Assembly: GCA_016735415.1 (NCBI GenBank)
Contig: JAERRP010000434.1
Span: forward strand, 1-15,472
DNA from: Desulfobacterales bacterium
Lineage (GTDB): Bacteria > Desulfobacterota > Desulfobacteria > Desulfobacterales > UBA5852
Direction: 5' to 3'
DNA: 15,472 nucleotides
In this document: piece after piece, positions 1-8,450 of the stretch
How the letters are laid out: each line of letters begins with the position of its first letter
Numbering within the stretch: the stretch's first letter is position 1
The notes under the pieces: generated by a model
The model's input: the letters and a program-made list of their open reading frames with translations, nothing else
What the model was told of the DNA's origin: nothing
Database searches by the model: none
Position numbers and translations under genes: made by a program

Positions 1-373
1 AGTTCACTTGATAACAACTGAAACCACTGAACATTCAATCGAAGCCCTAATCTTTTAGCCCCAATTACCGTATGCAAATTTTTTAATCCCGGTATAAAAA
101 AAGTTAACGATTATTAAAATCAGAGCGCTTTGCAAATACGAAAATCCAGCGACGACGGAAACTGGAATGGCCCTTCTGACCACCAATAATAACGTGCAGA
201 TTCCTATGAAGTTTAGGCTTTTTTAACAGGCAAGGCCGTTGATTCCCTTTCACAGGACTATCAACAAATCCCTCTTTGTCGTCGGATAAGGGGTAGGAAG
301 GCAAGAAGAAATGCAAACAGTCTAAAACCATCAGAAAAGGGTCGTAACTATTGGACAAGTTAATATTTCGGTC
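1..373. other. AT-rich region downstream of purQ, no supported gene
   Basis: This stretch is visibly richer in A and T than the gene block beside it. The only long open frame is an 84-codon frame on the minus strand (358 down to 104). It begins with TTG, has no Shine-Dalgarno sequence, and its product has no motif I recognise. There is no clear GC-rich hairpin with a U run just after the purQ stop, so where the purine transcript ends is not visible. The region may be plain intergenic DNA or the decayed edge of a neighbouring gene or element; the sequence does not decide between these. Confidence 0.6.
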
Positions 374-1192
374 TCACGAAAAATGTTTGACCGCATTCAT
401 AAAAACACGGATTCCTGGGGTAGGTTCTTTCGGGATGGGCGACAGGCCTTTGCGACGCCTAGTTTCTGCTTCGCGAGTCCAGTCGGGGTGATTTGTCCAA
501 TGGTTGAAAGCTTCCGGGTGGGGCATGAGCCCAAAAATCCGTCCGGTCTCGTCACATACCCCGGCAATGTCCATCAGCGAGCCGTTGGGATTATGCGGGA
601 ATTGGCCATTGGCCAGGTTGCCGCCGGGGTCGGCATAGCGCAAAACCACCTGCCGGTTTTGCATTAAGCGGTTGATGATATCGGCTTCGGCATAAAATTT
701 TCCTTCGCCGTGCCGGATGGGGAAGTCCATGGTTTCTATTCCGCGAGTAAACACGCAGGGAGAATCGGGGTCTACTTTGAGGCGTACCCAGTCATCGCGA
801 AAATTACCGCAGTCGTTAAATGTCAGCGCGATAGAGCGGGTTTGATAGTTGCCTGCGAAGCCCGGCAGCAGCCCCAGGTTGACCAGGGTTTGAAAACCGT
901 TGCAGATGCCGATAACCAGCCCCTCTCGGTCGACAAAAGACAACAGTTGGTCCCCCACGTTGGTGCGCATGCGCACGGCTTGAAGTACGCCCGCACCGTG
1001 GTCGTCTCCCCAGCTGAACCCTCCACCGAAGGCCATGATCTGATAATCGGCCAGACGAACCCCACCGGCAATGAGGGTGTTGATGTGAACCCGGTCGGCT
1101 GTCGCCCCGGCCAACTCCAGTGCATAGGCCGTTTCCAGATCGCAATTAAGGCCGAAACCAGTCAATACCAATGCGCGTACCTTGGGGGTCAT
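374..1192 (-). CDS. purQ: FGAM synthase glutaminase subunit PurQ
   Basis: A 272-residue class I glutamine amidotransferase. It releases ammonia from glutamine and passes it to PurL for the ATP-dependent conversion of FGAR to FGAM, the fourth step of purine synthesis, in the cytoplasm. The nucleophile elbow GICNGFQ holds Cys97, and MPHPEAF supplies His225 and Glu227, so the triad is complete. The GGGFSWGDDHGAG segment (56-68) is typical of PurQ and of the glutaminase domain of single-chain PurL. It is longer than the roughly 225-residue Bacillus type and resembles the C-terminal domain of the E. coli enzyme. The ATG overlaps the purL stop in an ATGA, which predicts translational coupling and equal synthesis of the two subunits. 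Confidence 0.96.
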   Translation of the reverse strand: MTPKVRALVLTGFGLNCDLETAYALELAGATADRVHINTLIAGGVRLADYQIMAFGGGFSWGDDHGAGVLQAVRMRTNVGDQLLSFVDREGLVIGICNGFQTLVNLGLLPGFAGNYQTRSIALTFNDCGNFRDDWVRLKVDPDSPCVFTRGIETMDFPIRHGEGKFYAEADIINRLMQNRQVVLRYADPGGNLANGQFPHNPNGSLMDIAGVCDETGRIFGLMPHPEAFNHWTNHPDWTREAETRRRKGLSPIPKEPTPGIRVFMNAVKHFS

Positions 1193-4185
1193 ATCAGGTC
1201 TCCATAAGGTTTTTCCCAGGCCGTTATAAGCGTGTCGAGATCTAAATTCAATAACACGTGATCATCCCGGCCGTTGATAATCAATTGCGGTATCGACGTC
1301 ACCTTTCCGATGCAGGCCAGGGGCAAACCTTTAAAAACGGCTTCAATTTCATTCTGTCTGGCCGGATCGACCGTCACCAGAAAACGTCCGGCCGATTCCG
1401 AAAACAAAACCAAATCGTCGCGCAGGGGAGTGTCGCAAATCACGTCGGCCAACTCAAGGCTCATACCAAGGCGGCCGCCCGTGGCGACCAGGGCGGCATG
1501 AATGCCCAACCCGCCGCGATAAAGGACGCGGACTGAAGCGGTCAAGGACTGAGCTATGGCTTTTTGCAACGCGCGATATACAGGCAGAAAGTCCTCGGGA
1601 TGAACTTGCGGCACATTCAGTCCGGTATAGCCCAAATGTTCGTAATATTCTGACCCCCCCAGTTCATTGCGGGTCATTCCGACAAGGTAGACAAAATCGC
1701 CGGCTTGCTTGGCTTCCATGCTCATGCAGCGGCTGACGTCCGGCACCCGGGAAATGGTGCTGAACTGAATCGTCTCCGGGGCGGAGACTTTATGGGTGAC
1801 CCCATAGCGGCCCGGCAGGTTCCCGTCGACATACATGCTGTCCTTGCCGGAAAGCAGTGGAATCTCATAGGCCAGGCAGACATCCTTGAGGGCCCGGCAG
1901 GCGCGCACCAGCTGGGCTGCTTTAAAACGACCATCCGGATTTTTAAGCGGATCATACTGGATGTTGGGCCAGCAGAAATTGTCGACCCCCCCCACATGGG
2001 TCAGATCTCCGCCTACGGCGATTACCCGGCGCAAGGCCTCGTCGATGGCACAAGCAGTCATGTGATAGGCGTCAATCGCCGAATAGGTCGGCAGTAGCGA
2101 CTGGGCAAAGGCCAACCCCCTGGAACTGGTCAGAACCGGCCGGATTACGCCGGCATCACTGGGGATATTGCGGTCCACGCCCACCAGCGGTTTAATAACG
2201 CTGCCGCCCTGGACTTCGTGATCATACTGGCGGGGCACCCATTCACGTGAGCAGAGGTTGGGTCGCGCCAGCATATCGGGCAGTAATCGGCTGAAGTCCG
2301 TTGGCACACCGATGACGGGTTCGCATAAGCCGCGCTCCTCCGGAGACTGCCAGACGGCATCGAACACCCATTGGGGAAACCCTGATTTCAGAAGATCCAG
2401 ATCGACAGAGGCACAGTTTTTCCCTTCGTAAGAGACCTGCAGTTTACCGGTATCCGTGTACCGGCCGATCACCGTACTTTCAACCGAATGCTTTCGGGAA
2501 AGCGCCATGAAACGATCGAGATGGTCCGGCCGCACCGCCACTGTCATGCGCTCCTGGGATTCGGATATCCATATTTCCCACTGATCCAATCCGGCGTATT
2601 TGAGCGGCACTTTTTCCAACGAAACCTCACAACCGTTAGAAAAAAGCGCCGATTCACCGATGGAGGAGGACAACCCGCCCCCGCCGTTATCCGTGACAAA
2701 CCGGATCAGACCATCGTCACGGGCTTCCAGCAGAAAATCATGCATTTTTTTCTGGGTGTAGGGATCGCCGATCTGGACATGACCGGCCGGGGTGTTTTCC
2801 GAAAAGATCTCGGATGAAGCCGTGACACCATGAATGCCGTCTTTACCCACCCTTCCGCCGCACATAATGATCAGGTCGTCGGGGGAGGTTTTTTTCTTTT
2901 CGGCCGGTTCACCGTCGACCACCGCCGGCATCAACCCTACGGCCGTCACAAAAACCAGACACTTGCCCAGATATTTCGGATTGAACACAATCTGGCCGAA
3001 AGTCGTGGGGATGCCGCTTTTGTTCCCGCCGTCACGCACCCCCTCGATCACACCGTCCAGCAGCCGTCGGGGATGCAAGAGGGGCTTGAGATCGCCGTTG
3101 TAATCCCGCGGGCCGACGCAGTAGCCATATCCACCCATCACCAGGCGCGCGCCCTTGCCGGTACCCAGCGGGTCGCGATAGACCCCCACAATCCCCGTAA
3201 TGGCCCCGCCGTACGCTTCCATGTTGGAAGGCGAATTGTGGGTTTCACCGGTGATCACGTAATAATGGTCATCGTCGAAACGCCCGACGCCGGCATTGTC
3301 CCACAGCACCGAGACAACCCAGTCCTTGCGTTCCTTGAGTGCCAGCGTGGGGTCCTGAATACAGGTTTTAAACAGGTTGTCGATGGTCTCCCGATACCCG
3401 CTGCAGGGTTCGGAATAGCGGAACAGGCCCTGAAAGGTATTGTGGTTGCAATGGTCGCTGCGGGCCTGGGATATATATTCCAACTCCAGATCAGTGGGGT
3501 CGGAGAGACCGACAGCGGCCCGCTGCCGCTGAACCGCCGGATCCAGAAAGTATTTCCGAATGGTGGGGATATCGTTGGGATTGATGGCCAGATTGCGCCT
3601 GTCGCTGATCTCCCGCAGGGCGGCATCGCTGTCGATGGGCAGCGTCGTAACCGTGGGCACATGGTCCAGACGGACCTTGGGGATAATGATGCCAATCCCC
3701 TTTTCCGGGTTCCAGTCGGCCGCCGCCATCACTTTCCATTGCTGGACGATGTCATTGGCTAAAAGCTCCCCGGCGATTTTCTCGACGGCAGCGGCATCCA
3801 GCGTCGGGCCAACCAGGCAATAGCGTTTGGAAGTGTAAATACCGGCCTCCGGTCCCAGCTTGATTCCCGGCAGATCCTCAATCGCTTCCACCGCCGTACT
3901 GCCGGCATTATCACGCACGCCGGGCCGGTAGCCGATCCAAACCATCCAATCGAAAGCAATCGGCAGGGGCGCATAGGAGGACACCTGGGTAACCGGATTG
4001 GTGAAAATTTCGTTCCGGATGGTTTCCAACTGCGCAGGCGTTAGATCGATATCGATGGTGATCACGACAACTGTGCGAACAGACTCCACGGCAATACCGA
4101 AATAGTCCATGGCCTTGCGGCGCAAGGTCTCGCCCTCGGCGTCGATCAACTCGGGTTTGAGCGTGATTTCCAGGCGATGCGGCAT
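1189..4185 (-). CDS. purL: FGAM synthase synthetase subunit with fused tandem PurS-like domains
   Basis: A 998-residue FGAM synthase large subunit. It uses ATP and ammonia from PurQ to turn FGAR into FGAM. Residues 1-75 and about 78-155 each read as a PurS-like unit: each has a strand, a LKPELIDAEG- or YRPGVRDNAG-type turn, and an ending with NPV or NDIV. The synthetase core follows, with ARSDHCNHNTF (241-251, His245), GETHNSPSNMEAYGGA (313-328), a glycine-rich ATP-site loop DNGGGGLSSS (499-508) and a late SGKDSM motif. There is no glutaminase domain; that is PurQ next door. The protein is far longer than the three-component PurL (about 740 residues) and shorter than the single-chain form (about 1300). 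The ATG lies 79 bases after the rseP stop, with GGGAAAGG about 8 bases upstream, so it is probably on the rseP transcript. Confidence 0.95.
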   Translation of the reverse strand: MPHRLEITLKPELIDAEGETLRRKAMDYFGIAVESVRTVVVITIDIDLTPAQLETIRNEIFTNPVTQVSSYAPLPIAFDWMVWIGYRPGVRDNAGSTAVEAIEDLPGIKLGPEAGIYTSKRYCLVGPTLDAAAVEKIAGELLANDIVQQWKVMAAADWNPEKGIGIIIPKVRLDHVPTVTTLPIDSDAALREISDRRNLAINPNDIPTIRKYFLDPAVQRQRAAVGLSDPTDLELEYISQARSDHCNHNTFQGLFRYSEPCSGYRETIDNLFKTCIQDPTLALKERKDWVVSVLWDNAGVGRFDDDHYYVITGETHNSPSNMEAYGGAITGIVGVYRDPLGTGKGARLVMGGYGYCVGPRDYNGDLKPLLHPRRLLDGVIEGVRDGGNKSGIPTTFGQIVFNPKYLGKCLVFVTAVGLMPAVVDGEPAEKKKTSPDDLIIMCGGRVGKDGIHGVTASSEIFSENTPAGHVQIGDPYTQKKMHDFLLEARDDGLIRFVTDNGGGGLSSSIGESALFSNGCEVSLEKVPLKYAGLDQWEIWISESQERMTVAVRPDHLDRFMALSRKHSVESTVIGRYTDTGKLQVSYEGKNCASVDLDLLKSGFPQWVFDAVWQSPEERGLCEPVIGVPTDFSRLLPDMLARPNLCSREWVPRQYDHEVQGGSVIKPLVGVDRNIPSDAGVIRPVLTSSRGLAFAQSLLPTYSAIDAYHMTACAIDEALRRVIAVGGDLTHVGGVDNFCWPNIQYDPLKNPDGRFKAAQLVRACRALKDVCLAYEIPLLSGKDSMYVDGNLPGRYGVTHKVSAPETIQFSTISRVPDVSRCMSMEAKQAGDFVYLVGMTRNELGGSEYYEHLGYTGLNVPQVHPEDFLPVYRALQKAIAQSLTASVRVLYRGGLGIHAALVATGGRLGMSLELADVICDTPLRDDLVLFSESAGRFLVTVDPARQNEIEAVFKGLPLACIGKVTSIPQLIINGRDDHVLLNLDLDTLITAWEKPYGDLI

Positions 4186-4264
4186 GGTGGCGGCCTTTCC
4201 CTTTCCAACGGTGTTCTATCCGGAAGGTCACATCGGGATCAGGCGTTCAGGGCAACCAACCGGG

Positions 4265-5332
4265 TCATGGGTTCACAATATCGTTAAAAATAACAAAAAT
4301 CATCAGGGAGATAAGAAGAAATATGCCAATCTGCTGGGCGATTTCGCGCACCTTGATGCTGACCGGCCTGCGGCTGATCATCTCGATGGCGAAGAACATC
4401 AAATGGCCGCCATCCAAGACCGGAATGGGGAGAAAATTGAGAATCGCCAGATTGATAGAGATCACGGCGGTAAAGACCATCAGGGCGGTCAGCCCCTGCC
4501 GGGCCTGATCCCCGGCCATTTTAGCGATTTTGATCGGACCGCCCAGAGTCGCGGCGGGCAGCTTACCCTGAATCAGTTTTACAACGCTCAGGACGGTCAA
4601 CTCTATAATTTCCCCGGTCCTGGTGATGCTCAGGGTGAGCGATTCGGAAAAAGAAAGTTTTTTGGGTAGAAAATCACCCCGCTCACCCCGCGGCCTTACC
4701 CCGATGAGATAACGCTTGATGTCTTCCCCAAACAGGTTTTGGGTTGTCTTGAGTTCCGGTGTTATATTGGCCGACAAACGGCGACCGTCACGCTCGAAAC
4801 CGATCTCAAACGCTCGACCCTGACTGGCTCTGATCATATCGGCCATTTTCCCCCAGCTGGAAACAGCCGCACCGCCAATGGAAACGATCACATCGTTTCT
4901 CATGAGACCGGCTTGCTCGGCCGGCGAGGGCTTGTCAACTTCCCCCACAACCGGCCGCAAGACCGATGTCCCCGAAGCCATGAACACAACGAAAAAAATC
5001 AGCACCGCCAAAAGCAGGTTGAACAAAGGACCAGCGGCGACGATGGCAAAGCGCTGGCCGACCTTTTTGTGGGTGAAGGAAATTGGAATGAGAGCAGGAT
5101 CGATGTCGGCATCCGGCTCATCACCAACCATTTTGACGTAACCGCCTAACGGAATCAGGGAAATGCGATAATCCGTTAGGCCGACGGTTCTCCCGATCAG
5201 GCGCGGTCCGAACCCCAGGGAAAATTTTTCAACGCCGACGTTAAAAAACCGGGCCACCAGAAAATGGCCGAGTTCATGAAAAAAAATGAGGACACCCAGG
5301 ACAATGATAAATGCGAAGATATTGCTGCTCAT
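4265..5332 (-). CDS. rseP: RseP-type site-2 intramembrane zinc protease
   Basis: A 355-residue polytopic inner-membrane metalloprotease of the M50 family. Homologues cut membrane-embedded substrates such as anti-sigma factors after a first cut by a DegS-like protease, and also clear signal-peptide remnants. The zinc site is HELGH (19-23) inside the first membrane helix, with the third ligand expected at Asp307 in NFLPIPVLDGGH (299-310). GPLFNLLLAV (101-110) starts another helix. One PDZ domain covers about 125-205, where E. coli RseP has two, and the last helix is near 334-350. The ATG at 5332 fits the family N terminus, but no good Shine-Dalgarno sequence sits in front of it; the closest AAGG is about 16 bases away. 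No anti-sigma factor or sigma gene is in the window, so the substrate is unknown. Confidence 0.95.
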   Translation of the reverse strand: MSSNIFAFIIVLGVLIFFHELGHFLVARFFNVGVEKFSLGFGPRLIGRTVGLTDYRISLIPLGGYVKMVGDEPDADIDPALIPISFTHKKVGQRFAIVAAGPLFNLLLAVLIFFVVFMASGTSVLRPVVGEVDKPSPAEQAGLMRNDVIVSIGGAAVSSWGKMADMIRASQGRAFEIGFERDGRRLSANITPELKTTQNLFGEDIKRYLIGVRPRGERGDFLPKKLSFSESLTLSITRTGEIIELTVLSVVKLIQGKLPAATLGGPIKIAKMAGDQARQGLTALMVFTAVISINLAILNFLPIPVLDGGHLMFFAIEMISRRPVSIKVREIAQQIGIFLLISLMIFVIFNDIVNP

Positions 5333-5645
5333 GAATATGTCGGGGCTGCCTTAGGGTTCGCAGACTGAATGAAAGATTGAAAGTCAGGGTCGCGGAAAGA
5401 AATAATAAAACTGAGATTGCGCCGGATTTCGGTTCGGATACAAGGCGCCTCGATGGTTTTATAGGGGTTGTATGGATCCACCGATGCAACGCCGTAACCG
5501 GTCCAAGAAACGAGCAGAATTGCACAATTTATTTTTTCCGGGGCCTTTTGCCGGTTTTAAATTTCCAGAGGATCATAAGGGAATTGGCGCCAAACTGCAA
5601 GCCTTCTTCGTTCGGATGGGCGACCCAATTGGCCTTGGCCCATAT
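5333..5645. other. dxr-rseP intergenic region, possible rseP promoter
   Basis: A 313-base gap that interrupts an otherwise tightly packed cluster. I see no gene in it: frames of about 80 codons exist but have no recognisable motif or start signal. On the minus strand a TATAAA (5463 to 5458) could be a -10 box for rseP, but no matching -35 box sits 16-18 bases upstream, so this is only suggestive. A hairpin near 5540-5558 is followed by a U run only on the plus strand, so it would not terminate dxr transcription. Whether rseP is transcribed from here or by read-through from dxr is open. Confidence 0.5.
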
Positions 5646-6809
5646 TCAGGCGTGTCGCCGGTCGATCAAGGCCGAGACCGTTTCCCGGGCCCAGCGGTCG
5701 GCCGCGCGAATGACATCGATCGCGGGTGTTGAAATCCGGTCGTGGCGATCAAGGGTATCGGCGATAACGGCATGAATGCCGGGAAAGTCGATCCGACCCT
5801 CCAGAAATGCGTAAACCGCAATCTCGTTGGCGGCATTCAGGACAGCCGGCAGGGTGCCGCCTCCCGCACAGGCTTCAAACGCCAGTCGAAGACAGGGAAA
5901 GCGTTCCAGATCAGGTGCCTCGAACGTCAGTCGGGCAATGTCCGGGAAGGCCGGCAACGGCATTCCCAGGGGCAGTCTTTCAGGATACGAGAGGGCGTAG
6001 GCAATCGGCCCCTGCATGTCGGGCACCCCGAGCTGGGCGATGATCGAGCCGTCGACGAATGCCACCATGGAGTGCACGATACTCTGGGGATGGACCAGCA
6101 CCTCAATGTCATCGGGGGGGATGTCGAAAAGAAACTTGGCCTCGATGAATTCCAGCCCCTTGTTCATCAGGGTGGCCGAGTCAACCGTAATTTTGGGGCC
6201 CATATCCCAGTTGGGATGATTGAGGGCATCGCCCGGCTTGATCGCGGCAAATTCCGCCGCCGGTTTGCACCGAAATGGTCCGCCCGAGGCCGTTAAATAA
6301 ATGCGCTGGACTTCCTTGCGGGGATGCCGTCCGATGGACTGAAAAATAGCGCTGTGTTCGCTGTCCACGGGCAGGATGGCACTGCCGGCCGCAGCCGCAC
6401 GCGCCATGACGACCTCACCGGCCATCACCAGGGTTTCCTTGTTGGCCAGGGCGACATCCTTGCCGGCGTCAATGGCCGCCAGGGTGGGCATCAGACCGGC
6501 CGCGCCCACGATGCCGGTCACCACCGTCTGCACCTCGGGATGCCGGGCCGCCGCTTCGTAACCATCTTCGCCCCACAGCAACTCGGTCCTGGTGCCGTGG
6601 CCCAGCCGGGACCACAGCGCATCCCGGGATTCGCAATCCAGTACCACGGCCACTTCGGGCTTAAACCGGCCGATCTGGCGGGCCAGCAAATCGATATTGC
6701 GGCCCGCCGTCAGGGTTTTAATATTGAAACGTTCCGGGAAGCGTTCGACGACCTTGAGGGTGCTCTGCCCGATGGAGCCGGTTGAACCCAGCACGGCGAT
6801 AGGCTTCAT
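5646..6809 (-). CDS. dxr: 1-deoxy-D-xylulose 5-phosphate reductoisomerase
   Basis: DXR converts DXP to 2-C-methyl-D-erythritol 4-phosphate with NADPH, the committed step of the MEP isoprenoid pathway, whose products feed UppS just upstream. From the chosen start (387 residues) the NADPH-binding GSTGSIG is at 8-14, LPVDSEHSAIFQ at 146-157 carries metal ligands Asp149 and Glu151, and the third ligand is Glu220 in NKGLEF. LVHPQSIVHSMV and NAANEIAV are further family signatures. An ATG at 6818 would add three residues, but AAGGA at 6822-6818 sits 8 bases before the ATG at 6809, and the upstream ATG begins inside that site, so 6809 is preferred. The site overlaps the cdsA stop, which suggests coupled translation. 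Confidence 0.96.
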   Translation of the reverse strand: MKPIAVLGSTGSIGQSTLKVVERFPERFNIKTLTAGRNIDLLARQIGRFKPEVAVVLDCESRDALWSRLGHGTRTELLWGEDGYEAAARHPEVQTVVTGIVGAAGLMPTLAAIDAGKDVALANKETLVMAGEVVMARAAAAGSAILPVDSEHSAIFQSIGRHPRKEVQRIYLTASGGPFRCKPAAEFAAIKPGDALNHPNWDMGPKITVDSATLMNKGLEFIEAKFLFDIPPDDIEVLVHPQSIVHSMVAFVDGSIIAQLGVPDMQGPIAYALSYPERLPLGMPLPAFPDIARLTFEAPDLERFPCLRLAFEACAGGGTLPAVLNAANEIAVYAFLEGRIDFPGIHAVIADTLDRHDRISTPAIDVIRAADRWARETVSALIDRRHA

Positions 6810-6817
6810 GGCGGACA

Positions 6818-6822
6818 TCCTT
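6818..6822 (-). promoter_or_regulatory. Shine-Dalgarno site that sets the dxr start
   Basis: AAGGA on the minus strand, overlapping the cdsA stop codon and lying 8 bases before the ATG at 6809. It argues for translation from 6809 rather than from the in-frame ATG at 6818, which overlaps the site itself. Confidence 0.65.
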
Positions 6823-7678
6823 AAAAAACCCGCAGCAGCAGATATGCCACCGGGCTGGCAAACAGCAATGCATCGATGCGATCCAGTATCCCGCCATGCC
6901 CGGGCAGGAGGCTGCCGGAATCCTTGATGCCGGAAACGCGTTTCATCTGGGATTCAAAAAGATCCCCCATTTGACCGGCGATACCGGCGCCCAGACAGTA
7001 GAGCAGGAGCGCCCCCCACCCCAGATCGGGGGCAAAGAAGTTTTTCATGATCACCGCCGCCAGGATGTTGGCCCCCACCCCGCCCAGAGAGCCTTCAATC
7101 GTTTTGCCGGGGCTGATGGCGGGGCAGAGCTTGTGGCGCCCCAGAAAAGTTCCGGTATAAAGGGCCAGGGTGTCCCCCGCAAAAACGGTCAATATCAGCG
7201 TGAAAACCCACAGGAAACCATCGGGTTCCTTGCGGATCAGGATGAGGAGCGCCAGCATCAGCGGGATGTAAAGCACCCCCTGGAGCTGCTTTTGAACAAT
7301 TTCGAGAACGCGCGTATCCCGGCCGAAGGAAAAAAGGGAAAGCGCCCCCGCCACCAGAAAGTTGACGAGAAGAACCGCCAGCATATGATCAATGCGGCCC
7401 CCATGCCCCGCCCAGCACAGGGCCGGAATGGTCAACAGCCCCAACACCGGAATCGGCCCCGGCAGCACGCGATTCCACTGATAATAAACGATGCGGTTAT
7501 ACTCCAGCAGGGCGGCCACGGAGGCGACCGTAACGAGCATCGTCAGCAGAAGCCCCCCGGCGTAAATGATGTAAATCAAAAACGGCAGGGCCAGCAGGCC
7601 GGTGATCCAACGTTTTAAATGCATAGAAAATTTCCGAAAGGCTTGCGGGGGAACCGGTGTTTGTTCAGGCAGCGCCAT
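6821..7678 (-). CDS. cdsA: Phosphatidate cytidylyltransferase (CDP-diacylglycerol synthase)
   Basis: A 285-residue inner-membrane enzyme that makes CDP-diacylglycerol from phosphatidic acid and CTP, the branch point of phospholipid synthesis. The C-terminal signature is clear: SPGKTIEGSLGG (189-200), then a conserved stretch from GDLFESQMKR at 239 through KDSGSLLPGHGGILDRID (252-269). The remainder is hydrophobic, with several predicted membrane helices beginning near residue 25. The start is uncertain. The ATG at 7678 has AGG directly against it and no well-spaced ribosome-binding site; an in-frame ATG at 7624 (267 residues, beginning MHLKRW just before the first helix) also fits the family but likewise lacks a strong site. 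The gene begins 7 bases after the uppS stop. Confidence 0.95.
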   Translation of the reverse strand: MALPEQTPVPPQAFRKFSMHLKRWITGLLALPFLIYIIYAGGLLLTMLVTVASVAALLEYNRIVYYQWNRVLPGPIPVLGLLTIPALCWAGHGGRIDHMLAVLLVNFLVAGALSLFSFGRDTRVLEIVQKQLQGVLYIPLMLALLILIRKEPDGFLWVFTLILTVFAGDTLALYTGTFLGRHKLCPAISPGKTIEGSLGGVGANILAAVIMKNFFAPDLGWGALLLYCLGAGIAGQMGDLFESQMKRVSGIKDSGSLLPGHGGILDRIDALLFASPVAYLLLRVF

Positions 7679-7685
7679 CCTGAAT

Positions 7686-8450
7686 TCAGGCCGGACTTAC
7701 CCCCGTGTCCACTTTGCCGTAGCGGCGATCGCGCTGCTGGTAGTCGTGCAGAATTTGAAGAAACTCGTCCTTGCCGAAATCGGGCCACAAGGTCGGTGTA
7801 AAATGAAACTCGGTATAGGCGATCTGCCACAGCAGAAAATTACTGATGCGCATCTCACCACTGGTACGGATCAGAATGTCCGGATCGGGGATGTCCGGGG
7901 AGTAAAGACTGCGGGCAACCCGATCATGATCGATTTGATCCGGCACCAGTTCGCCGGCCGCAACCGCCGTGGCCAGGCAACGCGCCATGCGGACAATTTC
8001 CGCCCGGCCGCCGTAACTCAGTGCCAGCGTCAGTCGAAGCTTGTCGTTGGTGGCCGTTGCAGCACTGACCGCTTCAAGGGATTGGCGCACATTCTGCGGC
8101 AGACGGTCAATTTCCCCTATGACCGACAGGCGGATGCCTTTTTCCCGAAGTTCGTCCCGCTCACGTTCCAGGAATTTCCTGAGCAGCAGCATTAAAGCAT
8201 CCACTTCCCTCTGGGGACGCTGCCAGTTTTCGGTGGAAAAGGCGTAGAGCGTCAGATAGGAAATGCCGATTTCGCGGCAGGCCTCGACCATGGCCCGGAC
8301 GGTATCAGCCCCTTTTTCATGCCCCTGGATGCGATTGAGCAGGCGCTTCCTGGCCCATCGCCCGTTGCCATCCATAATTATGGCAACATGCTGCGGCAGC
8401 TTGGCGGGATCGAGGAAAACGGCATCCCGGGGGACGCTCTTAGAACTCAA
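7686..8450 (-). CDS. uppS: Undecaprenyl-diphosphate synthase (cis-prenyltransferase)
   Basis: UppS adds eight isopentenyl units to farnesyl diphosphate to make the C55 lipid carrier for peptidoglycan and O-antigen. The family signature [13 protein letters not shown] carries the catalytic Asp (Asp27 from the chosen start). Later motifs are [17 protein letters not shown] and [15 protein letters not shown]. The frame is open upstream to an ATG at 8564, but those extra residues lie over frr, are an Arg/Lys/Ser-rich run unlike UppS, and would make the protein too long. The TTG at 8450 gives 254 residues, the usual size, and overlaps the end of frr by 11 bases; a purine-rich AAAGAGAAAG precedes it. 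Identity is certain, the exact start is inferred. Confidence 0.95.
   Translation of the reverse strand: MSSKSVPRDAVFLDPAKLPQHVAIIMDGNGRWARKRLLNRIQGHEKGADTVRAMVEACREIGISYLTLYAFSTENWQRPQREVDALMLLLRKFLERERDELREKGIRLSVIGEIDRLPQNVRQSLEAVSAATATNDKLRLTLALSYGGRAEIVRMARCLATAVAAGELVPDQIDHDRVARSLYSPDIPDPDILIRTSGEMRISNFLLWQIAYTEFHFTPTLWPDFGKDEFLQILHDYQQRDRRYGKVDTGVSPA

Noticed and set aside
219..233. TTTTTTAACAGGCAA, nearly repeated at 11525-11539 (14 of 15 bases)
   Set aside because: The match is short and half of it is a T run; two copies in AT-rich gaps can arise by chance, and no longer similarity surrounds them.
104..358. An 84-codon open frame just downstream of purQ on the minus strand
   Set aside because: It starts with TTG, has no ribosome-binding site, shows no recognisable motif or membrane pattern, and lies in AT-rich DNA. 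A gene remnant is possible, but nothing supports a call.
5540..5562. CCGG-type hairpin followed by TTTT on the plus strand in the dxr-rseP gap
   Set aside because: The U run is on the wrong strand for dxr, and there is no plus-strand gene for it to terminate.
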